Positions 19,252 through 28,692 of a stretch of DNA of 64,000 nucleotides are shown piece after piece (within the stretch, counting starts at the first letter, position 1; every line of letters begins with the position of its first letter). A program made the translations under genes and the position numbers. A model generated the notes under the pieces. The model had not been told where the DNA came from. It searched no databases and was given only the letters and a program-made list of their open reading frames with translations. Origin of the DNA: Aliiglaciecola sp. 3_MG-2023 (GTDB lineage Bacteria; Pseudomonadota; Gammaproteobacteria; Enterobacterales; Alteromonadaceae); the NCBI RefSeq assembly GCF_030548205.1, contig NZ_JAUORV010000011.1:109757-173756 (forward strand), read 5' to 3'.

Positions 19252-20169
19252 ATGAGTGATAAAACGGTTAAAATTCCCCAGCAAGCCTTTGATTGGTATG
19301 ACGAATACGCCCATGGTGATATAGACAGACGTACCTTTATCACGCGACTATCTAGTTTAGCCATCAGCGGCTTGGCAATCTCTACAATTGCGGCTTCCTT
19401 GACCCCTAATTATGCTAAAGCGGAGCAAGTTTCGTTTAATGATCCCGAGATAACAGCATCTTACTTAGAATTCGACTCTCCCAAAGGCCATGGCAAAGGA
19501 CGTGGATATTTAGTGCTTCCTAAAGCACAGAACGAGAATCTTGGCGCTGTACTGGTGGTGCATGAAAATCGTGGCCTTAATCCCTACATTAAAGATGTGG
19601 CTCGTCGCCTCGCTAAAGCAGGTTATATCGCCTTTGCACCAGATGCGTTGTTCCCCTTAGGTGGCTATCCAGGTAACGATGATGATGGGCGTAAAATGCA
19701 ACGTTCAATGGACAGAGTCAAAATCGAGGAAGACTTTAAAGCTGCCGCCTTAATGCTTAAATCCCATGAAAAAGGCAACGGAAAGCTGGGCGTTGTCGGA
19801 TTTTGTTTTGGTGGCTATATCAGTAATATGCTGGCTGCCACCCTACCCAAGGTGATTAACGCTGCTGTGCCATTTTATGGAACGCCTGGAAAAGAGGATG
19901 TTGTTAATAATGTAAAAGGGCCACTGTTACTGCATTTTGCGGGGTTAGATAAGCGCGTAAATGCCACCTGGCCAGAATATAAAAAGGTTTTAGAATCAAA
20001 TAACGCAAATTATGTTGCCCATACTTACCAAGATGTGAACCATGGGTTTCATAATGATTCTACCAGTCGTTATGATCAATCTGCGGCGGAACTGGCTTGG
20101 CAACGCACACTAAGTTTTTTTGCAACCCATCTGGCGCAAAACGCAAATACCAGTAAACCGATATTTTAG
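19252..20169 (+). CDS. Dienelactone hydrolase family protein with Tat signal
   Basis: Alpha/beta hydrolase of the dienelactone/carboxymethylenebutenolidase family, about 305 residues. A twin-arginine signal (DRRTFITRLSSLAISGLAI, about residues 24-42) follows a polar lead and ends near NYAKAEQ, so the enzyme is probably exported folded. The DLH core has the nucleophile elbow GFCFGG (Cys), the acid in FAGLDKRV, and the histidine in VNHGFHND. The start is the ATG at 19252 with AGAGG eight bases upstream. A GTG directly before it is less well placed. Substrate unknown. Confidence 0.87.
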   Translation: MSDKTVKIPQQAFDWYDEYAHGDIDRRTFITRLSSLAISGLAISTIAASLTPNYAKAEQVSFNDPEITASYLEFDSPKGHGKGRGYLVLPKAQNENLGAVLVVHENRGLNPYIKDVARRLAKAGYIAFAPDALFPLGGYPGNDDDGRKMQRSMDRVKIEEDFKAAALMLKSHEKGNGKLGVVGFCFGGYISNMLAATLPKVINAAVPFYGTPGKEDVVNNVKGPLLLHFAGLDKRVNATWPEYKKVLESNNANYVAHTYQDVNHGFHNDSTSRYDQSAAELAWQRTLSFFATHLAQNANTSKPIF

Positions 20170-20633
20170 TCGTTACTGGGAATATCTAAGGTCATGCAAA
20201 CGCTATGGGGGTCTTCCTCATAGTCTGCAAAAGGTGGACATTGTATAAACCCATGTTTCGCATATAAGGCTCTAGCTGGCGCAAAAAACGCCATGCTTCC
20301 CGTTTCTAAACTAAGGCGATGATAGCCCCGTTGTTTCGCCTCGCTGATTAGGTGAGCAAGCATCTTGGCTGCCACCCCTTGACGCAGAAACTGGTTCGAG
20401 GTGCGCATAGACTTTATCTCACCATGTTTATCTGAAAGCGCTTTAAGGGCGCCACATCCCACCAATTTATCTTTTTGCCATAACCCCCAGAAAGTGATGT
20501 CGTCTGCATTAAATTTAGACTCATCTATTGCGTGCACACTCTCTGGTGGGGAATGTTCGAACATTTCTTGATGATGGGCTTTTAAAAGCGCAATGACTTG
20601 CTCAGAAATTGGCTGCTCTTTGGTTATTTTCAT
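20166..20633 (-). CDS. GNAT-family N-acetyltransferase
   Basis: 155 residues. The acetyl-CoA motif RTSNQFLRQGVAAKMLAHLI and the following LSLETGSMAFFAPARALYAKHGF are typical of YsnE/YjaB-like GNAT enzymes. It acts on an unknown amine acceptor. Its 3' end overlaps the convergent hydrolase gene by 4 bases; 56 bases separate it from the deacetylase upstream, so the two may share a transcript. Confidence 0.85.
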   Translation of the reverse strand: MKITKEQPISEQVIALLKAHHQEMFEHSPPESVHAIDESKFNADDITFWGLWQKDKLVGCGALKALSDKHGEIKSMRTSNQFLRQGVAAKMLAHLISEAKQRGYHRLSLETGSMAFFAPARALYAKHGFIQCPPFADYEEDPHSVCMTLDIPSND

Positions 20634-20689
20634 AAACAGTTTCCTTTCACCATCTCCATTACTTTATCTTTATTAAATGAAAAGCGCTT

Positions 20690-21775
20690 TTAATCCAGCC
20701 AGTTGCCGTTTTCATCAGGTACAAACCAAGGTTGCGAAAACCAGTAGTACTTACCCGCATATGCGATACTCGGCGCCGTGCAATTTATTCTTGAACGTCC
20801 CTTGGGGAGTTTAGTTTGAATGTGATAAGTAAAAGCATTATCTTCCCAACTCAAATCGATTGGTTGTCCGGCGAAAAAACACGATAGTTGATTTTTATGT
20901 ATGTCATCTAATTCAACCTTAATGGTTTGAGACGGTGTTCGTTCGGTAAGGCTTAGTTGTGGCTCTGCTATACTTTTGCTGATTATCGGCATGTCTAAGG
21001 TGTTCATTTTTACTTTTAGGGTGTTTAGGTTGGCGTATATGCCCGCAGCGGGGAAACGTGGTAATGCGCCGAAATCACTATTTTTAGAGATAGCTCCAGA
21101 TTGTTGCCCGAACCCTATGAAACCTCTCTCCAGTAGCGCTTGACTAAGGGCTTGATTGTATTCGCCATAAGGATAGGCAAGGTACTTTAAGTTGAAGCTA
21201 GTATGCTGCTTAATACTTTGCTCAGCATGTTCGATGTCTTCAATGGTATTAGCCAACCACCCCTCCTGATCATTATCCAAAAGCAAATGTTTGTGAATAC
21301 TCGTGTGGTTAGCGAAAGTGACTCCTTGTTGACTGAGTTCTGTTATTTCAGACCAATTGAGTTGATGTTTTTGTTTGCCAATTAAATCAGGACTAATAAA
21401 GATAGTGTATGGGAAATCATATTTGAGTAGAATTGGATGCGCATTTTCAGCTATGTTTCGATAGCCGTCATCGAAGGTGATAGCAACACTGTTTTCAGGT
21501 AAAGGTTGATTGTTTTGAATATTCTCGATTAATCTTTGTAATGGAACAACCTTATGATTTTGTTTCAAGTACGCCATATGTTCTTCAAACTTGTCGGGAC
21601 TAATAGAAGTACTTGCTGGCGTATCCTCACTCACATGGTGATATAGCAATACCACACCATGCTGAGGATTTGCATAAGCTATTTTGCTAACGACTAGAAA
21701 TAAAAAGCCGCCAAGCATTAAAAAAATGGAATAATACTTAACTTTACTTGTGTCACTCATTTTGGATTTCATCAT
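20690..21775 (-). CDS. Exported polysaccharide deacetylase (CE4/NodB fold)
   Basis: 361 residues. A signal anchor (about 14-35, IFLMLGGFLFLVVSKIAYA) precedes a NodB domain with the metal/catalytic motifs ITFDDGYRN and HTSIHKHLL (H-x3-H) and the later AYPYGEYN. Family members remove N-acetyl groups from polysaccharides such as poly-GlcNAc or peptidoglycan. The C-terminal 110 residues, after the NodB fold, are not recognised. The ATG at 21775 has AGGA about ten bases upstream. Its 5' end touches or overlaps the start of the divergent MATE gene, leaving no separate promoter space. Confidence 0.85.
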   Translation of the reverse strand: MMKSKMSDTSKVKYYSIFLMLGGFLFLVVSKIAYANPQHGVVLLYHHVSEDTPASTSISPDKFEEHMAYLKQNHKVVPLQRLIENIQNNQPLPENSVAITFDDGYRNIAENAHPILLKYDFPYTIFISPDLIGKQKHQLNWSEITELSQQGVTFANHTSIHKHLLLDNDQEGWLANTIEDIEHAEQSIKQHTSFNLKYLAYPYGEYNQALSQALLERGFIGFGQQSGAISKNSDFGALPRFPAAGIYANLNTLKVKMNTLDMPIISKSIAEPQLSLTERTPSQTIKVELDDIHKNQLSCFFAGQPIDLSWEDNAFTYHIQTKLPKGRSRINCTAPSIAYAGKYYWFSQPWFVPDENGNWLD

Positions 21776-23121
21776 TGCCTGAGCTTCCTACTTCAACCGC
21801 ATCAAAACCCTTATTCTGGCAAAAAAACGCCCATCTAGAAATGATTGCGTTAATTTTTCCAATGTTATTGGCAAATATTACTGCGCCTTTAATGGGATTT
21901 GTTGATATTGCCGTACTCGGGCACATGGAAGGTAGCCATATTTTAGCCGGTGCGTCAGTTGCCACTTTAATACTAACTCAAATTTACTGGATTTGCGGGT
22001 TTATTCGCATGTCTGCTACAGGGCTAAGTGCCCAAGCAAAAGGACAAAAGTCGACTCAAGCGAGCTTTAAGGTATTTTATCAGAGTATGTTTAGTGCGGG
22101 CATAATTGCAGTTTTACTGTTGTTATTTCAGCAGCCTATTTTGGCTGTGGGACTACACTTTTCAGAAGCAAATGAATTGGTTTCTCAAGTGATTGTCGAA
22201 TACTTTAATGTTCGTGTGTGGGGAGCTCCTGCAGCCTTGGCTAATTTGGCTCTCATTGGTTGGTTACTCGGTCAACAACGAAATAAATTAGTGATGTACA
22301 GCCAAGTTTTTGCCAACTTGTTGAATATAGTTCTGAATCTACTCTTTGTGTTTGTTTTTGACTGGCAGGTTGCCGGTGTGGCTGCTGCCACAGTTATCGC
22401 TGAATATTGCATTACCTTAGTGGGATTGTTCTTTGTCTTTAAAGGACAAGGTATTTTACCGCAACGAGAATGGCTCAAGGTTGAAAGCTTGGCCATCTTA
22501 ACTCGCTTAAATAGCGCCATGTTGATCCGCAATTTAGCGTTGCAAGCCTGTTTGGTATTCATGACCTTTCAAGGTATCCGTTTAGGGGTACAAGCAGCGG
22601 CAATAAATGCCTTATTAATGCAGTTTTTTGTGCTTATTGCGTTGGGTTTAGATGCGGTTGCATTTGCAGTTGAAGCCAGAGTCGGAGAGGCCAAGGGGGC
22701 ATCTAATCAGCGCTCATTAAAAGCAAATGTTGCGTTAGGACTTATTTGGTCCAGCGCTTTTGCTGTGGTCTATACCTTAGTTTTTGTGCTTTGGGGTAAC
22801 AATATCATCGCTTTGTTGACAGATTTACCGACCTTGCAAGAGGCTGCTGCTGAGTTTTTACCTATTATCTGGTTACTACCCATAGTGGCACATTGGTGTT
22901 TTCTAATGGATGGTGTTTTTGTAGGCTTAACACGGGCTAATGCGATGCGCGATAGTATGTTGATAAGTGCGGTGTTGGTGTATTTTCCGGTTTGGTGGTT
23001 TTGCCAAGATATGGGTAATTTAGCCTTGTGGATAGCCTTGTTAGCATTTCTTGGGGCCAGAGGGATCAGTCTTTCGGGGTATTTCCTTTGGCTTTACCGC
23101 TGGCCTGTTCAAACCGATTAA
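21775..23121 (+). CDS. dinF: MATE-family efflux protein (DinF-like)
   Basis: Multidrug/toxin extrusion transporter with about 12 membrane helices. It is most like the DinF subgroup in its opening (MIALIFPMLLANITAPLMGFVDIAVLGHM) and length (about 448 residues). No ATG lies near the expected N-terminus. Candidate starts are TTG at 21748 and TTG at 21775 (GGAT nine bases upstream, chosen here), or an ATG at 21841 that would shorten helix 1. In E. coli dinF follows lexA in an SOS operon; here it is 12 kb away and I saw no SOS box. The last 56 bases overlap the next gene on the minus strand. Confidence 0.8.
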   Translation: MPELPTSTASKPLFWQKNAHLEMIALIFPMLLANITAPLMGFVDIAVLGHMEGSHILAGASVATLILTQIYWICGFIRMSATGLSAQAKGQKSTQASFKVFYQSMFSAGIIAVLLLLFQQPILAVGLHFSEANELVSQVIVEYFNVRVWGAPAALANLALIGWLLGQQRNKLVMYSQVFANLLNIVLNLLFVFVFDWQVAGVAAATVIAEYCITLVGLFFVFKGQGILPQREWLKVESLAILTRLNSAMLIRNLALQACLVFMTFQGIRLGVQAAAINALLMQFFVLIALGLDAVAFAVEARVGEAKGASNQRSLKANVALGLIWSSAFAVVYTLVFVLWGNNIIALLTDLPTLQEAAAEFLPIIWLLPIVAHWCFLMDGVFVGLTRANAMRDSMLISAVLVYFPVWWFCQDMGNLALWIALLAFLGARGISLSGYFLWLYRWPVQTD

Positions 23122-23344
23122 GGGTTTGTGAAAATCGATTTGCAAATATACCTAAATACCCTTTTGCAGCGAAAAATAACCCTAAGGCTAACATTAAAAC
23201 TCCCGGAATTTGCAACCAAATCGATAGCTTTAAACCTGCAAAAATGGATATCACCCCAGCCATAAAAATAGCGAGGCCGATTTTAAAATCGGCCCAACTT
23301 TTATGGGGATTGCTCCCCATTTTATACAGCCAGTTTTTAAACAT
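23066..23344 (-). CDS. Small two-helix membrane protein, unknown function
   Basis: 92 residues. Two membrane helices (about 23-37 and 45-62, IWLQIPGVLMLALGLFFAAKGYL) sit between a charged N-terminus and a polar lysine-rich tail. I do not recognise the family with certainty. The 3' end overlaps the MATE gene tail by 56 bases on the other strand, so one of the two C-termini is coded on both strands. It lies 31 bases downstream of nfuA on the same strand and may be cotranscribed with it. Confidence 0.65.
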   Translation of the reverse strand: MFKNWLYKMGSNPHKSWADFKIGLAIFMAGVISIFAGLKLSIWLQIPGVLMLALGLFFAAKGYLGIFANRFSQTLNRFEQASGKAKGNTPKD

Positions 23345-23375
23345 GATCGAATGTTAAAAATAGGACGTGTTCAGG

Positions 23376-23954
23376 TTAATAATAAGAGTGCTCACCAGCG
23401 GTATGCTCAGTGGCATCTTTAACAGCCGTTATTTCACCAGCAAAGGCTTCTAACATTTGTTTTTCAATACCATCTTTTAAGGTTACATCCACCATTGAAC
23501 AACCATTACACCCACCGCCAAATTGTAATATTGCCTCACCATTGTCAGTGATTTCCATTAACATGACTTTGCCGCCATGACTGGCTAGTTGTGGGTTTAT
23601 CTCCGCTTCAATCATGTAACTAATGCGTTCCGCGAGTGGCGCATCACTGTCTACTTTGCGGGCTTTAGCATTTGGCGCTTTCAAGGTAAGTTGTGAACCC
23701 ATTTGGTCGGTAACGAAGTCAATCTCCGCTTCTTCTAAAAAGGGGGCACTTTCTTGGTCGACAACAGCGTCAAAACCATTAAATGTGAGTAAGACATCGG
23801 TTTTTTCGACGGCATCTGGTGGACAATAAGACACGCCACACTCAGCACTTGGTGTACCAGGATTAACCACAAAGACACGAATGTTTGAGCCGGGCTCTTG
23901 TTTTTCAAGCAATTTAGTAAAGTGCGCTTGGGCACTTTCAGAAATATTAATCAT
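23376..23954 (-). CDS. nfuA: Fe-S biogenesis protein NfuA
   Basis: Scaffold/carrier that receives 4Fe-4S clusters and passes them to target enzymes, especially under oxidative stress or iron limitation. The N-terminal degenerate A-type domain ([13 protein letters not shown]) is joined to a C-terminal Nfu domain with the cluster motif [14 protein letters not shown] (CxxC, C149/C152). The protein ends [10 protein letters not shown] as in E. coli. At 192 residues it matches E. coli (191). The ATG at 23954 has AGGA eight bases upstream; a TTG just before it is rejected. Confidence 0.97.
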   Translation of the reverse strand: MINISESAQAHFTKLLEKQEPGSNIRVFVVNPGTPSAECGVSYCPPDAVEKTDVLLTFNGFDAVVDQESAPFLEEAEIDFVTDQMGSQLTLKAPNAKARKVDSDAPLAERISYMIEAEINPQLASHGGKVMLMEITDNGEAILQFGGGCNGCSMVDVTLKDGIEKQMLEAFAGEITAVKDATEHTAGEHSYY

Positions 23955-24178
23955 CAATCATTCCTGATCTTTTCAAATTAGAGCGCTAGTTTAGCAGAAA
24001 TACTTGAGTAAAACACTCAAGTAATGTGATTCTGTATATGAAATTTTTAACTAACAAAGAATTGATGCATAATATACACAAAATAAAAAGGAACTGCCCC
24101 AGTCGTTGAAGGCCAGATGGCTTTAGTCCTTAAGCGTTAGTCAAAATAATAATTAAAATCTACTTTAAAGAGTTTTAT

Positions 24179-26734
24179 ATGAATTTAAAGCGTTTATGCG
24201 CCACCGTACTTTTTTTATGTTTATCCTTTTCTGCTTCCGCCTTATCTGACTTAGATTACCTTCCTAAAACAGTGAGCTATGACACAAGTATTCCGAAGCC
24301 TGAAGAAGTACTAGGTTCTCCCGTGGGGACATGGCATGCTCGCCATGATCAAATCGTTCGTTATATGGAAATATTGGCGGAATCCTCGGATAGAGTTAGC
24401 TTAACTGAAACCGGCAGAACCTACGAGAATCGTCGTCTTCTGTTGATGACAATCACCTCTGCTGATAACCAAAAAAACATTAAAAGCATTCAGAAACGTC
24501 ACTTGCAGGTTATTGAACAAGGGGCCAAGTCAAATGACACTGATCCCTTGATATTGTGGATGGGCTACAGTGTTCATGGTGACGAATCTTCAGGGGCAAA
24601 TGCGTCCTTACTCGTGGCTTATTATTTAGCCGCAGCGCAAGGGCCTGAAGTAGATAAACTATTGGAAAACAACATTGTATTGTTGGATCCAGCCCTTAAT
24701 CCAGACGGTTTAGCACGCTTTGCACATTGGGCGAATATGCATAAAAGTCAAAACTTGGTTGCAGATCCTAATAGTAGAGAATTAAATCAACGTTGGCCTA
24801 GAGGCAGGGTAAATCACTATTGGTTTGACCTGAACCGTGATTGGTTACTATTAACTCATCCTGAGTCTCGAGCTCGCATTAAGCAGTTTCAGCAGTGGCG
24901 TCCCCATGTATTAACCGACTTTCATGAAATGGGCTCCAACAGTACGTTCTTTTTTCAGCCAGGTATTTCATCACGCAAAAACCCCTGGACACCAGAGCAA
25001 AATGTGCAACTCACAGAGGCTCTTGCGAACTTTCACGCTGCCGCCTTGGATGATACTAAACAGCTGTACTTTACTCAGGAGGCTTATGACGACTTCTACT
25101 ATGGTAAAGGCTCTACTTATCCTGATGGTTTAGGCACCATTGGCATATTGTTTGAACAAGCCAGTAGTCGTGGCCATTTGCGAGACACCGATAATGGACA
25201 GCTAACCTTCTCTGAAACGATTCAAAATCAAGTCACTACTTCTTTATCAACCTTCAAAGGTGCGCTGGCAAACAAACAAGCCCTTGTTGACTATCAATCT
25301 AATTTTAATCAACACACTAATGAGCTGATAAAAGATGATCGAGTAAAAGGCTATTTGCTTAGTGAAAGTCATGATAAAAGTCGATTCAATGAGTTAAAGA
25401 AAATTCTACAGCAACATAAAATTGAGCATTATTCGTTAAATAAGAACGTTAAAATAGATGATGTTACATACAATTCAGTAGATAGCATTTTTGTTCCTAC
25501 TAACCAGTCTCGGTATCGTTTAGTGAAGTCGATATTTTCGACTCGCAAACGGTTTGACGACAATACCTTTTACGATGTTTCTAATTGGAACTTGCCATTA
25601 GCATTTAATTTGCAATACACAGAAGTAGACAAAGGAGATTTCCGTAAAATCTCATATTCTGACAAGCAAGCAGAATTGAAAGTGGCGAAGTTACCCAAGT
25701 TAAATCCTGAAGCTTATGCGTATGGCTTTAGTTGGGAAGACTTCAAAGCACCTAAATTGCTGCAACGATTATTACAAAGTGGTATTCAAGTAAGAGCTGC
25801 TGAAACCGCGTTTTCAGCGAAAACTAGCAGTGGCACTATTAGTTTTTCATCGGGCTCTATAGTCATTCCTGTTGGGCTAGATCAACCTGATGATATGTTT
25901 TCGAAAATTCAATCCTTATCCACCGAAATGAATATCCCGGTTTGGTCGATTGAAAGCGGACTAACTGGACAAGGTATTGATTTAGGCAGCGCTAAAATGG
26001 CTCCCATAACGCTCCCTAAAGTGATGATAGTTGGTGGCTTAGGAGTCAATCAATACGAAGCCGGTGAAACTTGGCATTACTTAGATACTAGGGTTGGCAT
26101 GCCAGTGTCAATGGTTGACATGGATCGCTTATCTGGGGTCGATTTATCAGCCTATACCCATATGATTTGGGTCAGTGGAAGATACAAAAATCTGTCCGAA
26201 GTCGTTATCGAAAAAGTGGCTGAATGGGTTGATAATGGCGGTGTATTAATTGGTCAGCAAAGTGGTACCAAATTTTTAAGTGATAATGGCTGGTTAAAAG
26301 CCACCTTTATGAAAAGGTCTGAAATTCAGGACGCATTTAATGCCAAAAATCTCAGTTTTGCTGATCGAGAGGCGTTTGCAGCTAAGCAACGCATTGCTGG
26401 AGCGGTGTTTGAAACTAGATTAGATATCAGTCATCCATTAGGATTCGGATATAACCGTTCTTTGTTACCGGTGTTTCGCAACACCACAGAAGTGCTATTG
26501 ATGCCAGAACAACCATTTATTACTCCAGCCAAGTATGTTGAAAAGCCGCTAATGGCCGGTTTTGCCTCCGATGAGATGCAAGATCTTATCTCTGACTCTG
26601 CAGCCATAGTGGCTCACCGATTTGGTAAGGGCCGTGTGATTGGCTTTGTAAACAACCCTAACTTCCGCGGTGTTTGGTACGGAACCAGCAGGCTAATGGG
26701 TAACGCCATATTTATGTCTCAATTTATCGACTAA
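24179..26734 (+). CDS. Secreted M14-family zinc carboxypeptidase
   Basis: 851 residues, much longer than a simple M14 enzyme. The signal peptide is probably cleaved after ASA21. The peptidase domain (about 50-370) has the zinc motif H133-GDE136, a second region around LNPDGLARFAHW and LNRDW, and DFHEMGSNSTFFFQPG. The C-terminal half is a separate domain. From about residue 615 (VMIVGGLGVNQYEAGETWHYLDTR) it looks like a class-I glutamine-amidotransferase-like fold of the type often fused to such peptidases. It stands alone with a 220-base leader region upstream. An export partner could be the type II system at 43-54 kb, but that is only a possibility. Confidence 0.88.
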   Translation: MNLKRLCATVLFLCLSFSASALSDLDYLPKTVSYDTSIPKPEEVLGSPVGTWHARHDQIVRYMEILAESSDRVSLTETGRTYENRRLLLMTITSADNQKNIKSIQKRHLQVIEQGAKSNDTDPLILWMGYSVHGDESSGANASLLVAYYLAAAQGPEVDKLLENNIVLLDPALNPDGLARFAHWANMHKSQNLVADPNSRELNQRWPRGRVNHYWFDLNRDWLLLTHPESRARIKQFQQWRPHVLTDFHEMGSNSTFFFQPGISSRKNPWTPEQNVQLTEALANFHAAALDDTKQLYFTQEAYDDFYYGKGSTYPDGLGTIGILFEQASSRGHLRDTDNGQLTFSETIQNQVTTSLSTFKGALANKQALVDYQSNFNQHTNELIKDDRVKGYLLSESHDKSRFNELKKILQQHKIEHYSLNKNVKIDDVTYNSVDSIFVPTNQSRYRLVKSIFSTRKRFDDNTFYDVSNWNLPLAFNLQYTEVDKGDFRKISYSDKQAELKVAKLPKLNPEAYAYGFSWEDFKAPKLLQRLLQSGIQVRAAETAFSAKTSSGTISFSSGSIVIPVGLDQPDDMFSKIQSLSTEMNIPVWSIESGLTGQGIDLGSAKMAPITLPKVMIVGGLGVNQYEAGETWHYLDTRVGMPVSMVDMDRLSGVDLSAYTHMIWVSGRYKNLSEVVIEKVAEWVDNGGVLIGQQSGTKFLSDNGWLKATFMKRSEIQDAFNAKNLSFADREAFAAKQRIAGAVFETRLDISHPLGFGYNRSLLPVFRNTTEVLLMPEQPFITPAKYVEKPLMAGFASDEMQDLISDSAAIVAHRFGKGRVIGFVNNPNFRGVWYGTSRLMGNAIFMSQFID

Positions 26735-26735
26735 T

Positions 26736-27494
26736 TTAAGCTGAGTTAGTTTGATTTTTTTTCGGTGTAATGCAAATTGTCCAAGCGTCAATTTGCATTT
26801 CGGGATACTCCCTACGCAACACCTCGGCGGCTGAACTCATGGTTGCTCCAGTCGTCACGACATCGTCAAACAATGCAATATGAGTTAAAGGTTGCGGTAA
26901 AGGCGAGTTTATTGCAAACGCACCTTGGGTGTTGAGTTGTCGTTGATGGGCAGTTAATTCGGTTTGTGCCGAGGTATTTTTGGTTCGCGATAGGGTATCG
27001 GTTAAACACAAAATATCCGCTTCTTTGGCTATTTTCAATGCGATAATAGCGGCTTGATTATACTTGCGTTGGGCTAATCTTGAACTGTGCAGCGGAATTG
27101 GGATAATGGCCTGTGGCAATTGTGTTTTTGTGGCAAGCGCGTGACTACAAAACAATTGTGCTAAACCCCTAGCGTGGATGCTTTTGCTATTAAATTTTAG
27201 TCGAGTGATCAACTGTGACAGTGGCCATTGGTATTCGGCAAGTGCCGTTAAACTGTCAAAATTTATTGCACTTAATCCCAGATATACAGCTACATTGTTG
27301 AGCAAATTATTGTCGTATTTTTGATGATCAAAGTAGCTGATATCCCCCTCGCAGTAGCTGCAAATTAAATAACCACTAGATTGGTGGCACAAAAGGCAAT
27401 GCTGGTTTAGTTCCAACCAAGTTGCGAGTTTTTTACTAAAATTACGGCCTTTGCTAATATTGATAGATGCAATTTGAAAAAAATCTAGTCCCAT
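26736..27494 (-). CDS. comF: ComF/GntX family phosphoribosyltransferase-like protein
   Basis: About 252 residues. An N-terminal zinc-finger-like part (CLLCHQ...CSYCEGD, two CxxC pairs) is followed by a PRTase fold with the PRPP loop IALFDDVVTTGATM. Family members are linked to DNA uptake (ComF of Haemophilus/Bacillus) and, in E. coli, the gene is gntX next to bioH, exactly as here. A longer frame reaches 27548, inside bioH, but the ATG at 27494 (AAGG upstream) keeps the two divergent genes apart and is preferred. Confidence 0.87.
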   Translation of the reverse strand: MGLDFFQIASINISKGRNFSKKLATWLELNQHCLLCHQSSGYLICSYCEGDISYFDHQKYDNNLLNNVAVYLGLSAINFDSLTALAEYQWPLSQLITRLKFNSKSIHARGLAQLFCSHALATKTQLPQAIIPIPLHSSRLAQRKYNQAAIIALKIAKEADILCLTDTLSRTKNTSAQTELTAHQRQLNTQGAFAINSPLPQPLTHIALFDDVVTTGATMSSAAEVLRREYPEMQIDAWTICITPKKNQTNSA

Positions 27495-27520
27495 AACATA
27501 CCTTATATAATGAGAATCCA

Positions 27521-28300
27521 ATGAGTAATCCCTTATTTTTTGAAACACGAGGACAAGGTCCTAATTTGGTGCTTTTACATGGTTGGGGGCTCAATAGCGG
27601 TGTTTGGGAACCTATTAGTCATATTTTGGAACAGTCCTTTCGGATAACATTGTTAGATTTGCCAGGTTTTGGACGCAATGCTGATGTCTTGCCCGCACAT
27701 TACGACTTAGATTCTATTAGCAGTATGGTTGCAGACTGTATTCCCGACAAGTCTAGTTTTCTAGGTTGGTCGCTTGGTGGGTTAGTTGCCCAACAACTTG
27801 CCATTAGTCATCCTGATAAGGTTGAAAGCTTGGTGTTAGTCGCAAGCTCTCCTAAGTTTTCGGAATCTGAAGACTGGCCAGGAATAAAAGCGAATGTTTT
27901 ACAAGTATTTACTCAACAACTGGAAAAAGACTTCAGTAAAACTCTGGATCGTTTTATGGCAATTCAAGCCATCGGTAGCGAGTCTGCTAAACAAGACATT
28001 AAGTTAATCAAATCTCACATCCAGCATTACCCCATTCCAGACGATATCGCATTGAGGGCCGGACTGAATATTTTGGCTAATGCCGATTTGCGCTCGCAAT
28101 TAAGTGCAATAAACTGCCCTACGTTTCGCTTGTATGGTCGCTTAGATAGTTTAGTTCCAGCAAAAGTGATCCCGTTAATCGAGAGTATTCAACCCTCTAA
28201 TTTGTCGCATGTTTTTGCCCACGCTTCCCATGCCCCTTTCATTTCCCATCCAGAGGAATTTATGCAGATTTTATACAAGTGTTTAAACATCACTCCCTAA
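27521..28300 (+). CDS. bioH: Pimeloyl-ACP methyl ester esterase BioH
   Basis: Alpha/beta hydrolase that cleaves the methyl ester of pimeloyl-ACP to end pimelate synthesis for biotin. 259 residues. The nucleophile elbow is GWSLGG (S84; S82 in E. coli), followed by the acid in YGRLDSLVP and the histidine in HASHAPFISHPEEF. Divergent from comF with a 26-base gap that contains TATAAT. Synteny with comF/gntX and nfuA matches E. coli and supports BioH over other hydrolases. Confidence 0.92.
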   Translation: MSNPLFFETRGQGPNLVLLHGWGLNSGVWEPISHILEQSFRITLLDLPGFGRNADVLPAHYDLDSISSMVADCIPDKSSFLGWSLGGLVAQQLAISHPDKVESLVLVASSPKFSESEDWPGIKANVLQVFTQQLEKDFSKTLDRFMAIQAIGSESAKQDIKLIKSHIQHYPIPDDIALRAGLNILANADLRSQLSAINCPTFRLYGRLDSLVPAKVIPLIESIQPSNLSHVFAHASHAPFISHPEEFMQILYKCLNITP

Positions 28301-28301
28301 G

Positions 28302-28330
28302 TTTCCAATTTAATCTAAATAGGCTATAAT
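28302..28330 (+). promoter_or_regulatory. Sigma-70 promoter before the 106-aa gene
   Basis: TTTCCA (28302-28307), a 17-base spacer and a consensus TATAAT (28325-28330), 25 bases upstream of the start codon at 28355. It begins directly after the bioH stop. Confidence 0.6.
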
Positions 28331-28354
28331 TTGCACAGGTAATGGGGGTTATCT

Positions 28355-28675
28355 ATGGCATTTGATGTAACAAATAATGTAAATTCAGCGATCATATCTG
28401 GAACGCTTGGGTTGAATCGTGCGCAGCAGGGCATTACAGAAGCCTCGATATCGATTGCGCAGAATAATAGTCAGGGTCAGACGACTCAAGATCTATTAGC
28501 CAATGCTGCAACCCAACAGTTAGGTCAGGTTAGTCAGCTACTACCTAGTGGCGGTGATTCTTTAACTGATAATTTACTTTCTTTGCAAATTAACAGTCGT
28601 AATGCGTTAGCATCTGGCAAAGTATTGGAAGTGGCTAATGATACTGTCGGTCGTATCATTGATGAGCTGGCTTAG
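28355..28675 (+). CDS. Small protein resembling flagellar rod/hook terminal helices
   Basis: 106 residues; GGGGG sits seven bases before the ATG and a good promoter lies upstream. The N-terminus (about 15-38, ISGTLGLNRAQQGITEASIS) looks like the amphipathic N-terminal helix of flagellar rod and hook proteins. The C-terminal 30 residues (ALASGKVLEVANDTVGRIIDEL) look like their C-terminal helix (pattern KVLKTADEMLGTLLD). Nothing of the exposed middle domains is present, only a short Gln/Ser-rich linker. Such a protein could pack as a rod-like coiled coil, but no flagellar gene is nearby. Function unknown; the similarity is my pattern judgement. The next gene starts 17 bases after its stop. Confidence 0.7.
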   Translation: MAFDVTNNVNSAIISGTLGLNRAQQGITEASISIAQNNSQGQTTQDLLANAATQQLGQVSQLLPSGGDSLTDNLLSLQINSRNALASGKVLEVANDTVGRIIDELA

Positions 28676-28692
28676 GATATCGAGCTTTTAGC

